DNA of 64,000 nucleotides from contig WOAB01000226.1 of NCBI GenBank assembly GCA_027886185.1, positions 2,790,001 through 2,854,000 on the forward strand, read 5' to 3'. Shown here one piece after another: positions 54,685 to 64,000 of this stretch; the stretch's first letter is position 1; each line of letters opens with the position of its first letter. The notes below the pieces were generated by a model. The model saw only the letters and a program-made list of their open reading frames with translations. It made no database searches and had not been told where the DNA came from. Made by a program: the position numbers and the translations under genes. This DNA is from Rheum nobile (Eukaryota > Streptophyta > Magnoliopsida > Caryophyllales > Polygonaceae).

Positions 54685-55703
54685 TCAGTTTCCCAATGCA
54701 AACACTATTACTGCAAGTTCTAGATCATGTGTCAGATAGTTTGCTTCATAGGTTTTTAATTGTCTAGATGCGTATGCAATAACCTTGCCTCTCTGCATCA
54801 AGACACAACCCAACCTACTCTTCGAAGCATCATTATAGACCACATAATCAGCATTTTCTTCCGGCAATGCCAAAACTGGTGCATAGGTCAGACACTGTTT
54901 CAACTTCTTGAAAACTGGCCTCGCACTTGTCATCCAGACAAACTTCTTATGGACCTTGTGGAGCAGACTGATCATAGGTAGAGCGATCTTAGAAAATCCA
55001 TCCACGAACCGTCTATAGCATCCAGCAAGTCCTAGAAAACTGCACACCTCATTCACAACCTGAGACCGCTTCCAAATAGTTACCGCTTCGATCTTTTGGG
55101 GACCACCATAACCCCATCCTTACTGATCACGCGACTTAAGAAAGTCACTTCCTTACGAGTCCTGAGTTGGTGGTAACCAAACCTCAGATCGATTTTGGAA
55201 AAGACTTTTGCTCCATGCAATTGATCCAACAGATCATATATCCTTAACAACGGATATTTATTCTTGATCGTGACTTTATTCAACTCACAATAGTCGAAAC
55301 GAAATCGAAACGATCTATCTTTCTTTTTGACAATTCATAACCGGGGCACCCTTCGAGGCGATGCACTCGGTCTTGTCAAGAAAATTTTCGAGTTGCTTCT
55401 TCAACTCTTGTATCTCAATCAGGAGCCATCCGATACGGTGCCTCGGAAATCGGCGCGGTACCAGGCTCAGAATCAATTATAAACTCCACGTCACGCTACG
55501 GGTTAACCGGGAATATCTTCTGAGAAGACATCCGAAAATTCACTAATCACAGGAATATCAAGAATTGATGGTTCATCTTTCATGGGCGGATCCAGGTGGC
55601 AAAGGTACCCGACACAACCTTGTCGAAGTAGCTTAAATGCAGCCATCACATTGATGAGCCTGTCGTTATCAGCGTCATTCCGACCCTTAAATTGCACACA
55701 CAC
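54685..55703 (-). pseudogene. Element F reverse transcriptase and RNase H remnant
   Basis: Read on the minus strand: a protease-to-polymerase linker (ISEFSDVFSEDIPG), NKYPLLRIYDLLDQL, FSKIDLRFGYHQLR, then directly FLSRVISKDGV and CSFLGLAGCYRRFVDGFSKIA, then the RNase H start (YNDASKSRLGCVLMQ) ending at ALGN. The segment with the catalytic D-D pair is missing between HQLR and FLSR, so the enzyme is inactive. There are also frame changes near 55280 and 55440. Integrase should follow but the polypurine tract does. Confidence 0.85.
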
Positions 55704-55879
55704 TGGCCCCTAGATGACACCGTCACAGTCCTTGAACTAAATCGATGACCGCCCCATGACGCGTCAATAAATCCATACCGAGAAATTATCGTATGGAACC
55801 ATGGCTAATCAAATTAAATCTGCCTCGAACTCCTTACCCTAAATGGTAATCGGAATTTCCAAAAGGCGCTTGGTTCCAA

Positions 55880-56120
55880 CTAAATGGTCACCATTTTGGA
55901 CCAGCCCACTACATGATTCACATATGGCCCACTAGTGGCTCCGAGCCCAGGCCCAACCATTACCAGTGTCCACTGTTGCCATGAGTCGCTGTCCATATGC
56001 CTCAACCCATCCTTGGTAGCTCCACCTAATTAATAGGCAGCCATCTCCAAGAGGTTATTGGTGAGCCTTGAACACGAGACCTCACCCCATACCAAGCAAC
56101 GAAACACTAACTTGGTATCA
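55880..56120 (-). mobile_element. Possible SINE between gag and polymerase of element F
   Basis: On the minus strand a tRNA-like start (AGTGTTTCGTTGCTTGG) is followed by a B-box-like GTGTTCAAGGCTC, then CTCTTGGAG and a GC-rich body. This resembles tRNA-derived plant SINEs. No A tail or target duplication was identified. Confidence 0.35.
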
Positions 56121-56266
56121 ACCAAAATTTCATATATAAGAAGAGTTACAACAAAAGGTTCACAACCTCGTTGCACACACAATTTAACTTACTACACAAC
56201 TATCCAAAACGAAAGAATGGGTAACACCCAAATCAACAACATACCAATAGAAGGTAATAAGCACTT

Positions 56267-56857
56267 TTAAGCATAAGGAGCATCGGGTCCATCCGCCTCA
56301 CGCATCTCGTAAAGGTGTTGACCTTGACTCCTAGAAGCCACTGGGGCTTTCCCCTTGTTCTGTGCAGCTGTCTGCATTGAAGGACTAGGAGCTTCCACCG
56401 GACTGAACCTGGGTCGGTTGTTCTGATTGACAGACCCTTGTCGTGACTCGTCTCCTTTCCACCTTCTCTGTCGACAGAACGTCTGCATATGGCCCTCCTT
56501 TCCGCAACCATAGCACGTCTTCTTGTCCTTCAGACATTCATTGTTCTTGTGCCCGTGCGTACCACAGTTGTAACACTGGACTGGACTCTTGCCCTGACCC
56601 GAACGTTGCGTAGACCCATCATGAGTCATATCCGTTTTTGCTCGGCCAGATTTGGCAAAGTCAGATGGTGGCGCGGGACGTTTAAACCCACTTGCCTTAG
56701 GCTGGTTTTGCACTTGCCTCTGGCTATTACGCTTCTTGGTCGACTCCTCCAGAGTCATCTCCAACTTATAGGCTGTATCTACGTACTGCTCCAAGGTAGA
56801 GCATTCGTGACGCACCATCAGTGGCTTAATATCTGGACTCATCCACTCATGGAAATA
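56267..56857 (-). pseudogene. Element F gag, C-terminal part with two zinc knuckles
   Basis: Two C-X2-C-X4-H-X4-C knuckles near 56500-56580, before a Q- and P-rich tail. Upstream is the end of the capsid helices (HEWMSPDIKPLM). The apparent start codon further right lies in the E1 LTR and is not real. The gag continues across E1 at 60854. Confidence 0.8.
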
Positions 56858-58167
56858 TGATAAGCGGTATTTTACATAGCGCAACTAGTAATTATTAGCA
56901 TATTATTGAGGAGATTTGGATTTGATTTATGGGATATTTCTGTAATCCGGAGAAAAGGTGAGAAGTGGTTAAATCATAGGATTTACAGAGTTTTGGAGAT
57001 AAGTTGGTGTTTGAGGTGCGGAGCTGCATTGTGGATGTTTTTGGAAGCACTTACGAGTTGAAGACGGTGCCCGAAGTCATATAGGAAAGCTGGTGATCAG
57101 AAGACAGAAGTTGCTGGAGTGGAGACTGCGAGCTGACGCGACTAATGGCGACCAGCGGTTAGCAGATTTCCAGCAGAACCTTGGGGAGCACAAACCGCGA
57201 TCCCCCGCGATCGCGGTTGGTCGCGGTTTTCTGAGCGACTGAACAACTTCTGATTTTCTCCAACTGTTGGGCTGTTTCGTTTTGTTTAATTGAGCAGGTA
57301 TTTAAGGGGCTCGGATTAGGGTTTAAAATGACGGCCGGGAGAGCTAGCCTGGGGGCTAATCTTCCTTTTTACTCTCAAGAACACTTAGATTTATTTTCTC
57401 TCTTTTGGATTGGAATTGGTTGTGAAGAACTAATTTCTTGTTTTGCCTAGCGTGGAAGCACAAAGTTAACCCGGTTGTAAGGTTCATTTCTCTTGTTCAT
57501 CCCTTGTTGGATTTGATATTAATTTCCTTGAGCATATTTCAAATTTCTATATTTTTGACTAGATTGATCTCCTAGTTTAAATCTATAGTAATCTAAGTGC
57601 TAGAATTGGGATAGACGGTGGAATCCCTAATCACTTGTAGCGATCACAATGCATGAAATTGGTAAATTGAATTCAATTGTGAAAGGGAAATTGATTTGCA
57701 TTGCATACTTGCGTTGTTGAGTCTTTGCATGCAATCCATACAATCTTACACTTTATGCTACTAATTGAACCAACCTTAGAAGGTCTTCTAGGTTATCAGT
57801 TAGTAAGTGTTAGCAGGACCGGTTGGCTTGTTAATATAAATAAGATCAGAAGGGGAACAAATCAAAAGGGTGAATATGAACATGAGAGGAATAATGATCA
57901 ACTTGGTTGACTGCTGTGTGGAAACTTGCTAGGTGAAACTCCCTTTCTTCTTATTTTCTTAAGCTTGATTTTGGTGTTATTTCATTTGTGTAGTCTTAGT
58001 AGAAAATCAACCCCTCCCCCCCATTTGTTCTTTAAAGTTGATAAATTAGTAATTACATAGAAATTGACGTGTTGATTCCCTTGGGTTCGACTCCTTACTT
58101 GCATGCTATACTCTAGTTACATATTAGGATTACTTTGATAGCGCGCACGACTGAAAGTTAGCTATCA
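56858..58167 (+). repeat. 5' LTR of element E1
   Basis: 1310 bp, TGATAAGCGG...GCTATCA. A GC-rich inverted segment AACCGCGATC...GATCGCGGTT lies near 57189-57210 and a TATA-like GTATTTAAGG near 57298. A C run lies near 58013. Confidence 0.9.
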
Positions 58168-58171
58168 AATT

Positions 58172-58189
58172 TGGCGCCGTTGCCGGGGA
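58172..58189 (+). other. Primer binding site of element E1 (Asp tRNA)
   Basis: TGGCGCCGTTGCCGGGGA, perfect, four bases after the LTR. Confidence 0.92.
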
Positions 58190-58237
58190 ATTAATAATTG
58201 TTCTTTCTCTTTGTAATTGTTTGTTTATCAACTTTTG

Positions 58238-58263
58238 GTGTGAACCTTCTGTATGGTTCACAC
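58238..58263 (+). other. 9-bp leader hairpin of element E1
   Basis: GTGTGAACC/GGTTCACAC with an 8-nt loop. One base pair is A-T where B and E2 have G-C; the loop sequence has also changed. Confidence 0.7.
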
Positions 58264-58376
58264 CCGTGCCACTGATTCTCCCATTCTTGATTTTGATCCT
58301 GAAAAATGTCCGCCCAAGACGGAGGTTTGAGTTGAGCATCATTGAGTCGAGCCACGACGTTAAAAAAGGCGCTTCT

Positions 58377-58453
58377 CGGGAGGCAACCCGAGGTGTGTGA
58401 TGTTTTAATTTTTTTTTTGCAATTTTTGTCGTTCTTTTTAATTGCCTTTTCAG
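58377..58453 (+). other. CGGG/CCCG hairpin and donor-like site (element E1)
   Basis: The loop AGGCAA is the same as in A and E2, and GAG|GTGTGT follows at 58393. The nearest good acceptor is TTTTCAG at 58453, giving a 61-nt segment, shorter than the 101-102 nt in the relatives. Splicing here is less certain. Confidence 0.5.
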
Positions 58454-58925
58454 TGTGTTTGTGGTTAGGGAAGGAAGCCCAAAGCGCAGGTTCAACTGCT
58501 GTCTGCAGTCAAAACCGCGACCTCCCGCGGTTGGCCGCGATCGCGGTTTTTCTACTATAAGTTCCTTTCTTTTCAAAAAAAAAAAAAAAGAGAATAAAAA
58601 AAAATATGGCACCCTCTGTCAGTAGGTTCCCAGAAGAAGAGCCTGTGATTGTAGATTGCAAACTGCGATCACAGGTATGTGCTCAGAAACCTTTAGGGAG
58701 TTGGCGATTTGCTGTATTCGTCATTCATTATCTTCTTTTGTGGATCTATATATCGGAGTTCTTCTATGTTACCCCTTGTCTTGGATGAGCTCTGCATTAT
58801 TGGATCATCATTGTTGCTCATCCCACTTGTACCACACCTTGTGCTTCATTGGAGAGAGGACATCCGGTCTTGTATGTGAGTCTTCTATTTTCTCTTTCCC
58901 AGTGATTCTACTTTGTCTTTCATTA

Positions 58926-58960
58926 CATTGAGGACAATGCAATGTTTAAGTCTAGGGGAG
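58926..58960 (+). other. CATTG box and internal purine tract (element E1)
   Basis: Perfect CATTG-AGGA-CAATG, then AAGTCTAGGGGAG. Confidence 0.6.
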
Positions 58961-59073
58961 AGAATGTATTCACATGTTTTAGGGTGTTGTATATTTGTGT
59001 ATGGCATATGTATAAATTTTTGAAAATTTTGAAATAGAAAAAGCCAAAAATATGAGAAAAAGGCAACCAAAAT

Positions 59074-59235
59074 CCTGGGATGAGCTGAAAACCCGAAAGG
59101 GCAGTTCAGGTAAAAAGCAGGTAGTCCGACCGACTCTAGGTTGGTGCAAAAATGGACTTGAGTGATGTGAGCAATATGTGAGATATCTAGCAAAATGAAA
59201 TGAGTGGCTAGGTGAAAACCCGAAAGGGCGCCTAG
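59074..59235 (+). other. Conserved hairpin trio H1-H2-H3 (element E1)
   Basis: H1 (59074-59110): GAGCTG pairs fully with CAGTTC around CCC-GAAA-GGG, closed by CCT/AGG. H2 (59130-59144): CCGAC/GTTGG. H3 (59208-59235): CTAGGTG/CGCCTAG around CCC-GAAA-GGG. Stem sequences differ from A and B but pairing is kept. Confidence 0.75.
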
Positions 59236-59536
59236 GCAGAATGAGTGCAAAGAAAAAAAGAGTGAATTTTTAGGATCATTCTGGCGTTGGCGTCATAAGA
59301 AGTGGTGTTATAAGGAGATCGGGTAGGATCACTCATGGAGCGATAAGGAGCTAGATAGGAGCTAGGATTAGATTATAATGCATTACTCATATTTGGTTGT
59401 TGGGAGGCGAAGTGTTTAGTCTTGTAATTACTAGTATCATTTTTTCTTATACTTTCTGAAACCTGTGTGCTGATTGGAGGAGTGAGTTTTCTTTTAGCTT
59501 ACTCGAGGACGAGCAAGGTTTAAGTATGGGGGAATT

Positions 59537-60848
59537 TGATAAGCGGTATTTTACATAGCGCAACTAGTAATTATTAGCATATTATTGAGGAGATTTGGAT
59601 TTGATTTATGGGATATTTCTGTAATCCGGAGAAAATGTGAGAAGTGGTTAAATCATAGGATTTACAGAGTTTTGGAGGTAAGTTGGTGTTTGAGGTACGG
59701 AGCTGCATTGTGGATGTTTTTGGAAGCACTTACGAGTTGAAGACGGTGCCCGAAGTCATATAGGAAAGCTGGTGATCAGAAGACAGAAGTTGCTGGAGTG
59801 GAGACCGCGAGCTGACGCGACTAATGACGACCAGCGGTTAGCAGATTTCCAGCAGAACCTTGGGGAGCACAAACCGCGATCCCCCGCGATCGTGGTTGGT
59901 CGCGGTTTTCTGAGCGACTGAACAACTTCCGATTTTCTCCAACTGCTGGGCTGTTTCGTTTTGTTTAATTGAGCAGGTATTTAAGGGGCTCGGATTAGGG
60001 TTTAAAATGACGGCCGGGAGAGCTAGCTTGGGGGCTAATCTTCCTTTTTACTCTCAAGAACACTTAGATTTATTTTCTCTCTTTTGGATTGGAATTGGTT
60101 GTGAAGAACTAATTTCATGTTTTGCCTAGCGTGGAAGCACAAAGTTAACCCGGTTGTAAGGTTCATTTCTCTTGTTCATCCCTTGTTGGATTTGATATTA
60201 ATTTCCTTGAGCATATTTCAAATTTCTATATTTTTGACTAGATTGATCTCCTGGTTTAAATCTATAGTAATCTAAGTGCTAGAATTGGGATAGACGGTGG
60301 AATCCCTAATCACTTGTAGCGATCACAATTGCATAAAATTGGTAAATTGAATTCAATTGTGAAAAGGAAATTGATTTGCATTGCATACTTGCGTTGTTGA
60401 GTCTTTGCATGCAATCCATACAATCTTACACTTTATGCTACTAATTGAACCAACCTTAGAAGGTCTTCTAGGTTATCAGTTAGTAAGTGTTAGCAGGACC
60501 GGTTGGCTTGTTAATATAAATAAGATCAGAAGGGGAACAAATCAAAAGGGTGAATATGAACATGAGAGGAATCAATGATCAACTTGGTTGACTGCTGTGT
60601 GGAAACTTGCTAGGTGAAACTCCCTTTCTTCTTATTTTCTTAAGCTTGATTTTGGTGTTATTTCATTTGTGTAGTCTTAGTAGAAAACCAACCCCTCCCC
60701 CCCATTTGTTCTTTAAAGTTGATAAATTAGTAATTACATAGAAATTGACGTGTTGATTCCCTTGGGTTCGACTCCTTACTTGCATGCTATACTCTAGTTA
60801 CATATTAGGATTACTTTGATAGCGCGCACGACTGAAAGTTAGCTATCA
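59537..60848 (+). repeat. 3' LTR of element E1
   Basis: 1312 bp, preceded by the purine tract AAGTATGGGGGAATT (59522-59536) and followed by AAATA. Confidence 0.9.
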
Positions 60849-60853
60849 AAATA

Positions 60854-61591
60854 CCAGATCTTTTGCTCCTCGCTGGACACTTTCGTCCCAACATATTACA
60901 GCAAATGATTGAACTTGGTTGCTAGCTCGGCCACCTTCAATCCATTATTCTTTGGGTATAGAAATTCCTTGTGTTTCTCTTCCCTCATAGCTCGGGAAAA
61001 GAAACGATCAATCATCTTGGTTCTGAACATTGCCCAATTCAAATCAGGGCTATCAGCAAGACCGGTGTTCTCCCACCAATCACTCGCATCTTCCTTTAAT
61101 TGAATGGAAGCTATATGCACTTTCTCCGCTTCTGTGCACTCAGCATTACGAAACAACCGTTCCATATGTGAGAACCAGTGAGCCACCCTGACCGGCTCTC
61201 CTTTCCCGTCGTAGCTGTCAGGTCTCATAGAGTTAATAGCCTTTAGTGCTCGGCCATAAACACCTCTATTCCTGACTGCCTCTTCTTGGTGTACATGGAC
61301 ATTTGGCTCCTCAAATCTGGGAACCGCTGGAGGAATTGGCACGCCTTGTGCCTGTGGTGCGTTTGGTCGCAGTATATCAGTCACTGCTTGCATAATAATT
61401 TCTCTAATTGCCGCAACAGCTGCTGCATCAAAAACCATTTGAGCGTTGGCCTCAGCTTGGCCATTGCCCTCTGGATTATTGTGAGAAACAGACTCGTGTT
61501 CCTCCACAGGGTCTGGAACATTTCTTATGATCGGTCTGGGGTCATTGCTTGGCCCAGCACCAACATGGATAGTGTTCCTTGTATTCACCAT
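60854..61591 (-). pseudogene. Element F gag, N-terminal capsid part
   Basis: From ATG at 61591 (MVNTRN) comes a disordered start, then a Retrotrans_gag-type domain: AHWFSHMERLFRNAEC, EKVHIASIQLKEDASDWW, FYSRAM-like FFSRAMREEK and KNNGLKVAELATKFNHLL. A TAA ends the frame at 60893-60895, just before the E1 junction. It is separated by E1 from its zinc-knuckle half at 56267-56857. Confidence 0.85.
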
Positions 61592-62015
61592 CTATTTACC
61601 GATCAAATTCCAAGAATTTCATACATTAATATCTTCCAATATACTTAACGTAATGAAATTAACTTATAAGAGATCAAACTAGGTAAATTTCATTAGATGA
61701 ACTTCAAACCGAGTTACTAGGTTCTACAACCTCAAATCATAATGAGGGAACTGGGAATTCAAGCCTTACTGGAGATGATAGAATCACCTTGGCACCTTCC
61801 GAGTCCTTTCAAAAGAATAGACAAACACCTATGTCTTACAACAACGAGAAGAAATCAGTCTTTCTAGATATGGAAGTCCGTTTCCATATCAGACTAAAGG
61901 AGAAGGCACGACTATGAACGGCTTTTCTTTTGGAAATCCAGAGCCTTCGAAAACTTTTTCGATTCAAAACGAGTAAATGGTTTATAAAATCCCAAACCCG
62001 TTTTAAAAAACTTTC
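61592..62015 (-). other. Element F leader
   Basis: About 420 bp between primer site and gag. No gene seen. Confidence 0.6.
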
Positions 62016-62028
62016 GGCTCTGATACCA
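62016..62028 (-). other. Primer binding site of element F (initiator Met tRNA)
   Basis: Minus strand TGGTATCAGAGCC, four bases from the LTR edge at 62033. Confidence 0.85.
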
Positions 62029-62032
62029 AATC

Positions 62033-64000
62033 TGTAACACCCCCAAATTTCCACCTTTGAAAGTATTACCACCAGTGACCTCAGACGTACTGTCCGATGT
62101 CACCCAAGGCTTTTCCAGTTGATATAAATCATCAATAAACAACAATTATGATACAAAATATCATAACCTTCAATTAAAACCATAGTCGCGGAATTTCAAC
62201 ACAATTCCAATACGACCAAATACATCAAAAATACATAATCAGAATCTTTACAGCGGAAGTCTTTACACAAAATCACATTTTTAACACAGCGGAAGTCTTG
62301 TAAACAAAGCGACAAAATAACTTGTCAAAACACCGTTCATCTTCATAGTCGTTCTAGCCTTCACGAAACAGCAACATACCTGATGTGCCGAATCGAACGG
62401 ATGACACCAGCCAACCATGCAAGGGAATAATTACGGTTGGTTAGTCTAATGAAAGACTACGCAAGGGTACAAAGCAGAGTGGTTCGAAGTAGTTGTATTA
62501 GGTTAGACTCATCGCTCCTCGAATCAAAACCGATGGCGATAGTCAACCACCATACTCCTACTAGAATAAACAAGAGGTATGCACAAGAGAAGATTCTGGA
62601 GACCGACCCTCACAGCAATCAATCCCAAAAGAAGACTCCAAATGAAATGAGCCTTATAGGAAACATGACAAATATTGGAGAACATTAATTAATCACACAC
62701 AATCACAGTGTCGCATTCGAGCGACTAAAAAGTTAAGACGAGCTTTCCTAGCTGCACTAGCGCTTAGCTGCACTACTCGCCCAAGGTATATTAATTATGT
62801 GCGACAACGGCACTTATCTCATTTAATTCCAAAACGATCATCACGTTATAAGCTTTTAAATCTCCCCACAAGAGATATCGAATCTCCTCACAAGAGATAT
62901 CAGATCTCCTCACAAGAGATATCGGATCTCCTCACAAGAGATACCAGAGGGAATAAATCCCAAAAGATTTGGCACTAGCTAAGTGCACCACCCTGAGTAA
63001 GGGCATGGTCATGACCTTAGAGAGTACTGGGGACAATCCACCAAGTACTAGTTATAAAGAAACAGCTAAACCCCCACAAGGTACATAGCATTCCTACGAA
63101 TACTCGTGTTAACTAAACAGTTCAACACAGTAATAATCCACATCACAACCATCAAGGCCAACATCAAAAACATATACCTATACTAGCGTTGTTCTAACAT
63201 AATACAACCTAGTATAATATCATGTTTTATTCACATATATAATAGCGTTGTTCTAACAGATATATATACAACCTATTATAATATCATCTTTTTAATCATA
63301 TCATTTAACAAAACTGTTCCCAACGCAAACAGTAAATCATCCCAAATTAATTAACAACTAAACAATTGATAATTAATTGAAATATGGAATGATGAGCAAG
63401 AGCGAACCGCCACTTGCCTTAGATCCGCAGAAGCTTAAGCAAAGCTTAGAGACAACGAGTTCCTGGATCTGAAACTGGGACAGATCTTGGATAATAAATC
63501 CCTAAGAAATGACCCAAATGAGATCCTAAGTTAGATTCAATATCCACATAATTGAATCTAAAAGAATAGGAAAAGAATCAAAGGAATCGAGCCTCGCCCA
63601 AAGCCAAGTACCCACGAACACACACTCGGACAAGGCTCGTCGTGGGTGCGGTGGGAGCTTGCCGCGGGTGCGGTGGACAGACAGTGGCGAGCTTCTCGCG
63701 ACAGCTTCAATGGAGAAAATCTTACCCAAATCGCTTGTATGCTTCGATTTGTCTATGGTTCGATCTCCCAACACCTTATACCTTCTAATACCACTTAAGG
63801 TACCCTTCTCAACTCAAGAAAGCACTCGAAGGGAGCTCGGAACAGCTCAACAATGGAAAATTTCAGAGGGAAAAACAGAGGAGACAGGGGAAGGAGATGA
63901 AGAGCTTCTTCATCCTCTGATCCGACCCCTTTTATAGTCCAAATCCGAGTTTCCTCAAAGGGAACAAGCAAGGGGACAACCGAGAACAAGGGGACAAGGA
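62033..64000 (-). repeat. 5' LTR of element F (runs off the window)
   Basis: It matches 52257-54225 with few differences, including the four ATCTC/GAGAT units at 62858-62945 and the GC modules at 63636-63675. Confidence 0.85.

Larger units (their letters stand above)
56858..60848 (+). mobile_element. Element E1: complete retrotransposon with no coding capacity
   Basis: LTRs of 1310 and 1312 bp, TG...CA ends, 5-bp duplication AAATA (56853-56857, 60849-60853), perfect Asp-tRNA primer site and polypurine tract. The interior is only 1369 bp and has no gag or pol match. It keeps in order the leader hairpin, CGGG/CCCG hairpin with donor-like site, CATTG box, purine tract and hairpin trio. The LTRs are nearly identical, so it moved recently despite coding nothing. 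Confidence 0.92.
52257..64000 (-). mobile_element. Element F: Ty3/gypsy retrotransposon with deleted pol, continuing past the window
   Basis: Left LTR about 52257-54600 and right LTR from 62033 onward share the edge TGTAACACCCCC. A Met-tRNA primer site adjoins the right LTR. Minus-strand order: gag, zinc knuckles, reverse transcriptase remnant, RNase H start, purine tract, LTR. Integrase is absent. The gag resembles that of Tekay/Del-type chromoviruses, but with no integrase or chromodomain this is tentative. E1 is inserted in gag. Confidence 0.85.

Noticed and set aside
56267..56884. Gag start at 56884 in element F
   Set aside because: The first codons lie inside the E1 LTR; the real gag N-terminal part is at 60854-61591.

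Overview
This window is nuclear DNA of a flowering plant. It is dominated by nested LTR retrotransposons of plant lineages: Sirevirus-type Ty1/copia with initiator-Met-tRNA primer sites, and Athila-like and other Ty3/gypsy elements with Asp-tRNA or Met-tRNA primer sites. It also has plant-style GT-AG introns, a Helitron end, a Mutator-like element and MITEs. I do not try to name the species.

Layout. 1-2753: 3' part of element A, an Athila-like element with no pol. 2780-16766: Sirevirus C (5-bp duplication TAGAT), itself invaded by element B (5373-10762, duplication GCCAT), which landed inside a gag zinc knuckle of C. 16767-17440: low-copy island with one convincing host gene, a spliced secreted cysteine-rich peptide (minus strand) with TATA box, intron and AATAAA signal. 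17450-23126: MITE, a small LTR element (G) holding a 21-bp minisatellite, two related LTRs, and a Mutator-like element with 9-bp duplications. 22706-26497: tandem array, 1085-bp period, made of pieces of that Mutator-like element and pieces of a locus near 28.6-28.9 kb. 27690-34934: Helitron with broken RPA-like and PIF1-like helicase genes; a large intron carries exon 1 of a CFIm25 (pre-mRNA cleavage factor) gene fragment. 35022-52256: LTR element H (minus), invaded by Sirevirus D (37046-48797, TAGGC), invaded in turn by element E2 (41597-47428, ATGTG, minus). 52257-64000: Ty3/gypsy element F (minus), invaded by element E1 (56858-60848, AAATA).

The main result concerns A, B, E1 and E2. They are related, lack reverse transcriptase and integrase, and E1 lacks all recognisable coding sequence. 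Yet they share an ordered set of non-coding structures: Asp-tRNA primer site, a 9-bp leader hairpin, a conserved hairpin touching a splice-donor-like site, a CATTG-AGGA-CAATG box with a polypurine-like tract, a trio of hairpins (two capped by CCC-GAAA-GGG), and the true polypurine tract. Several stems differ between families by paired compensatory changes. My inference is that this is the minimal cis-acting RNA kit of a trans-mobilised retroelement family. Sirevirus D, with gag only, is a second unrelated case of pol loss in the same window.

Most protein-coding matter is retroelement gag or pol and most copies carry stops, frameshifts or deletions. The cysteine-rich peptide gene is the only apparently complete host gene.
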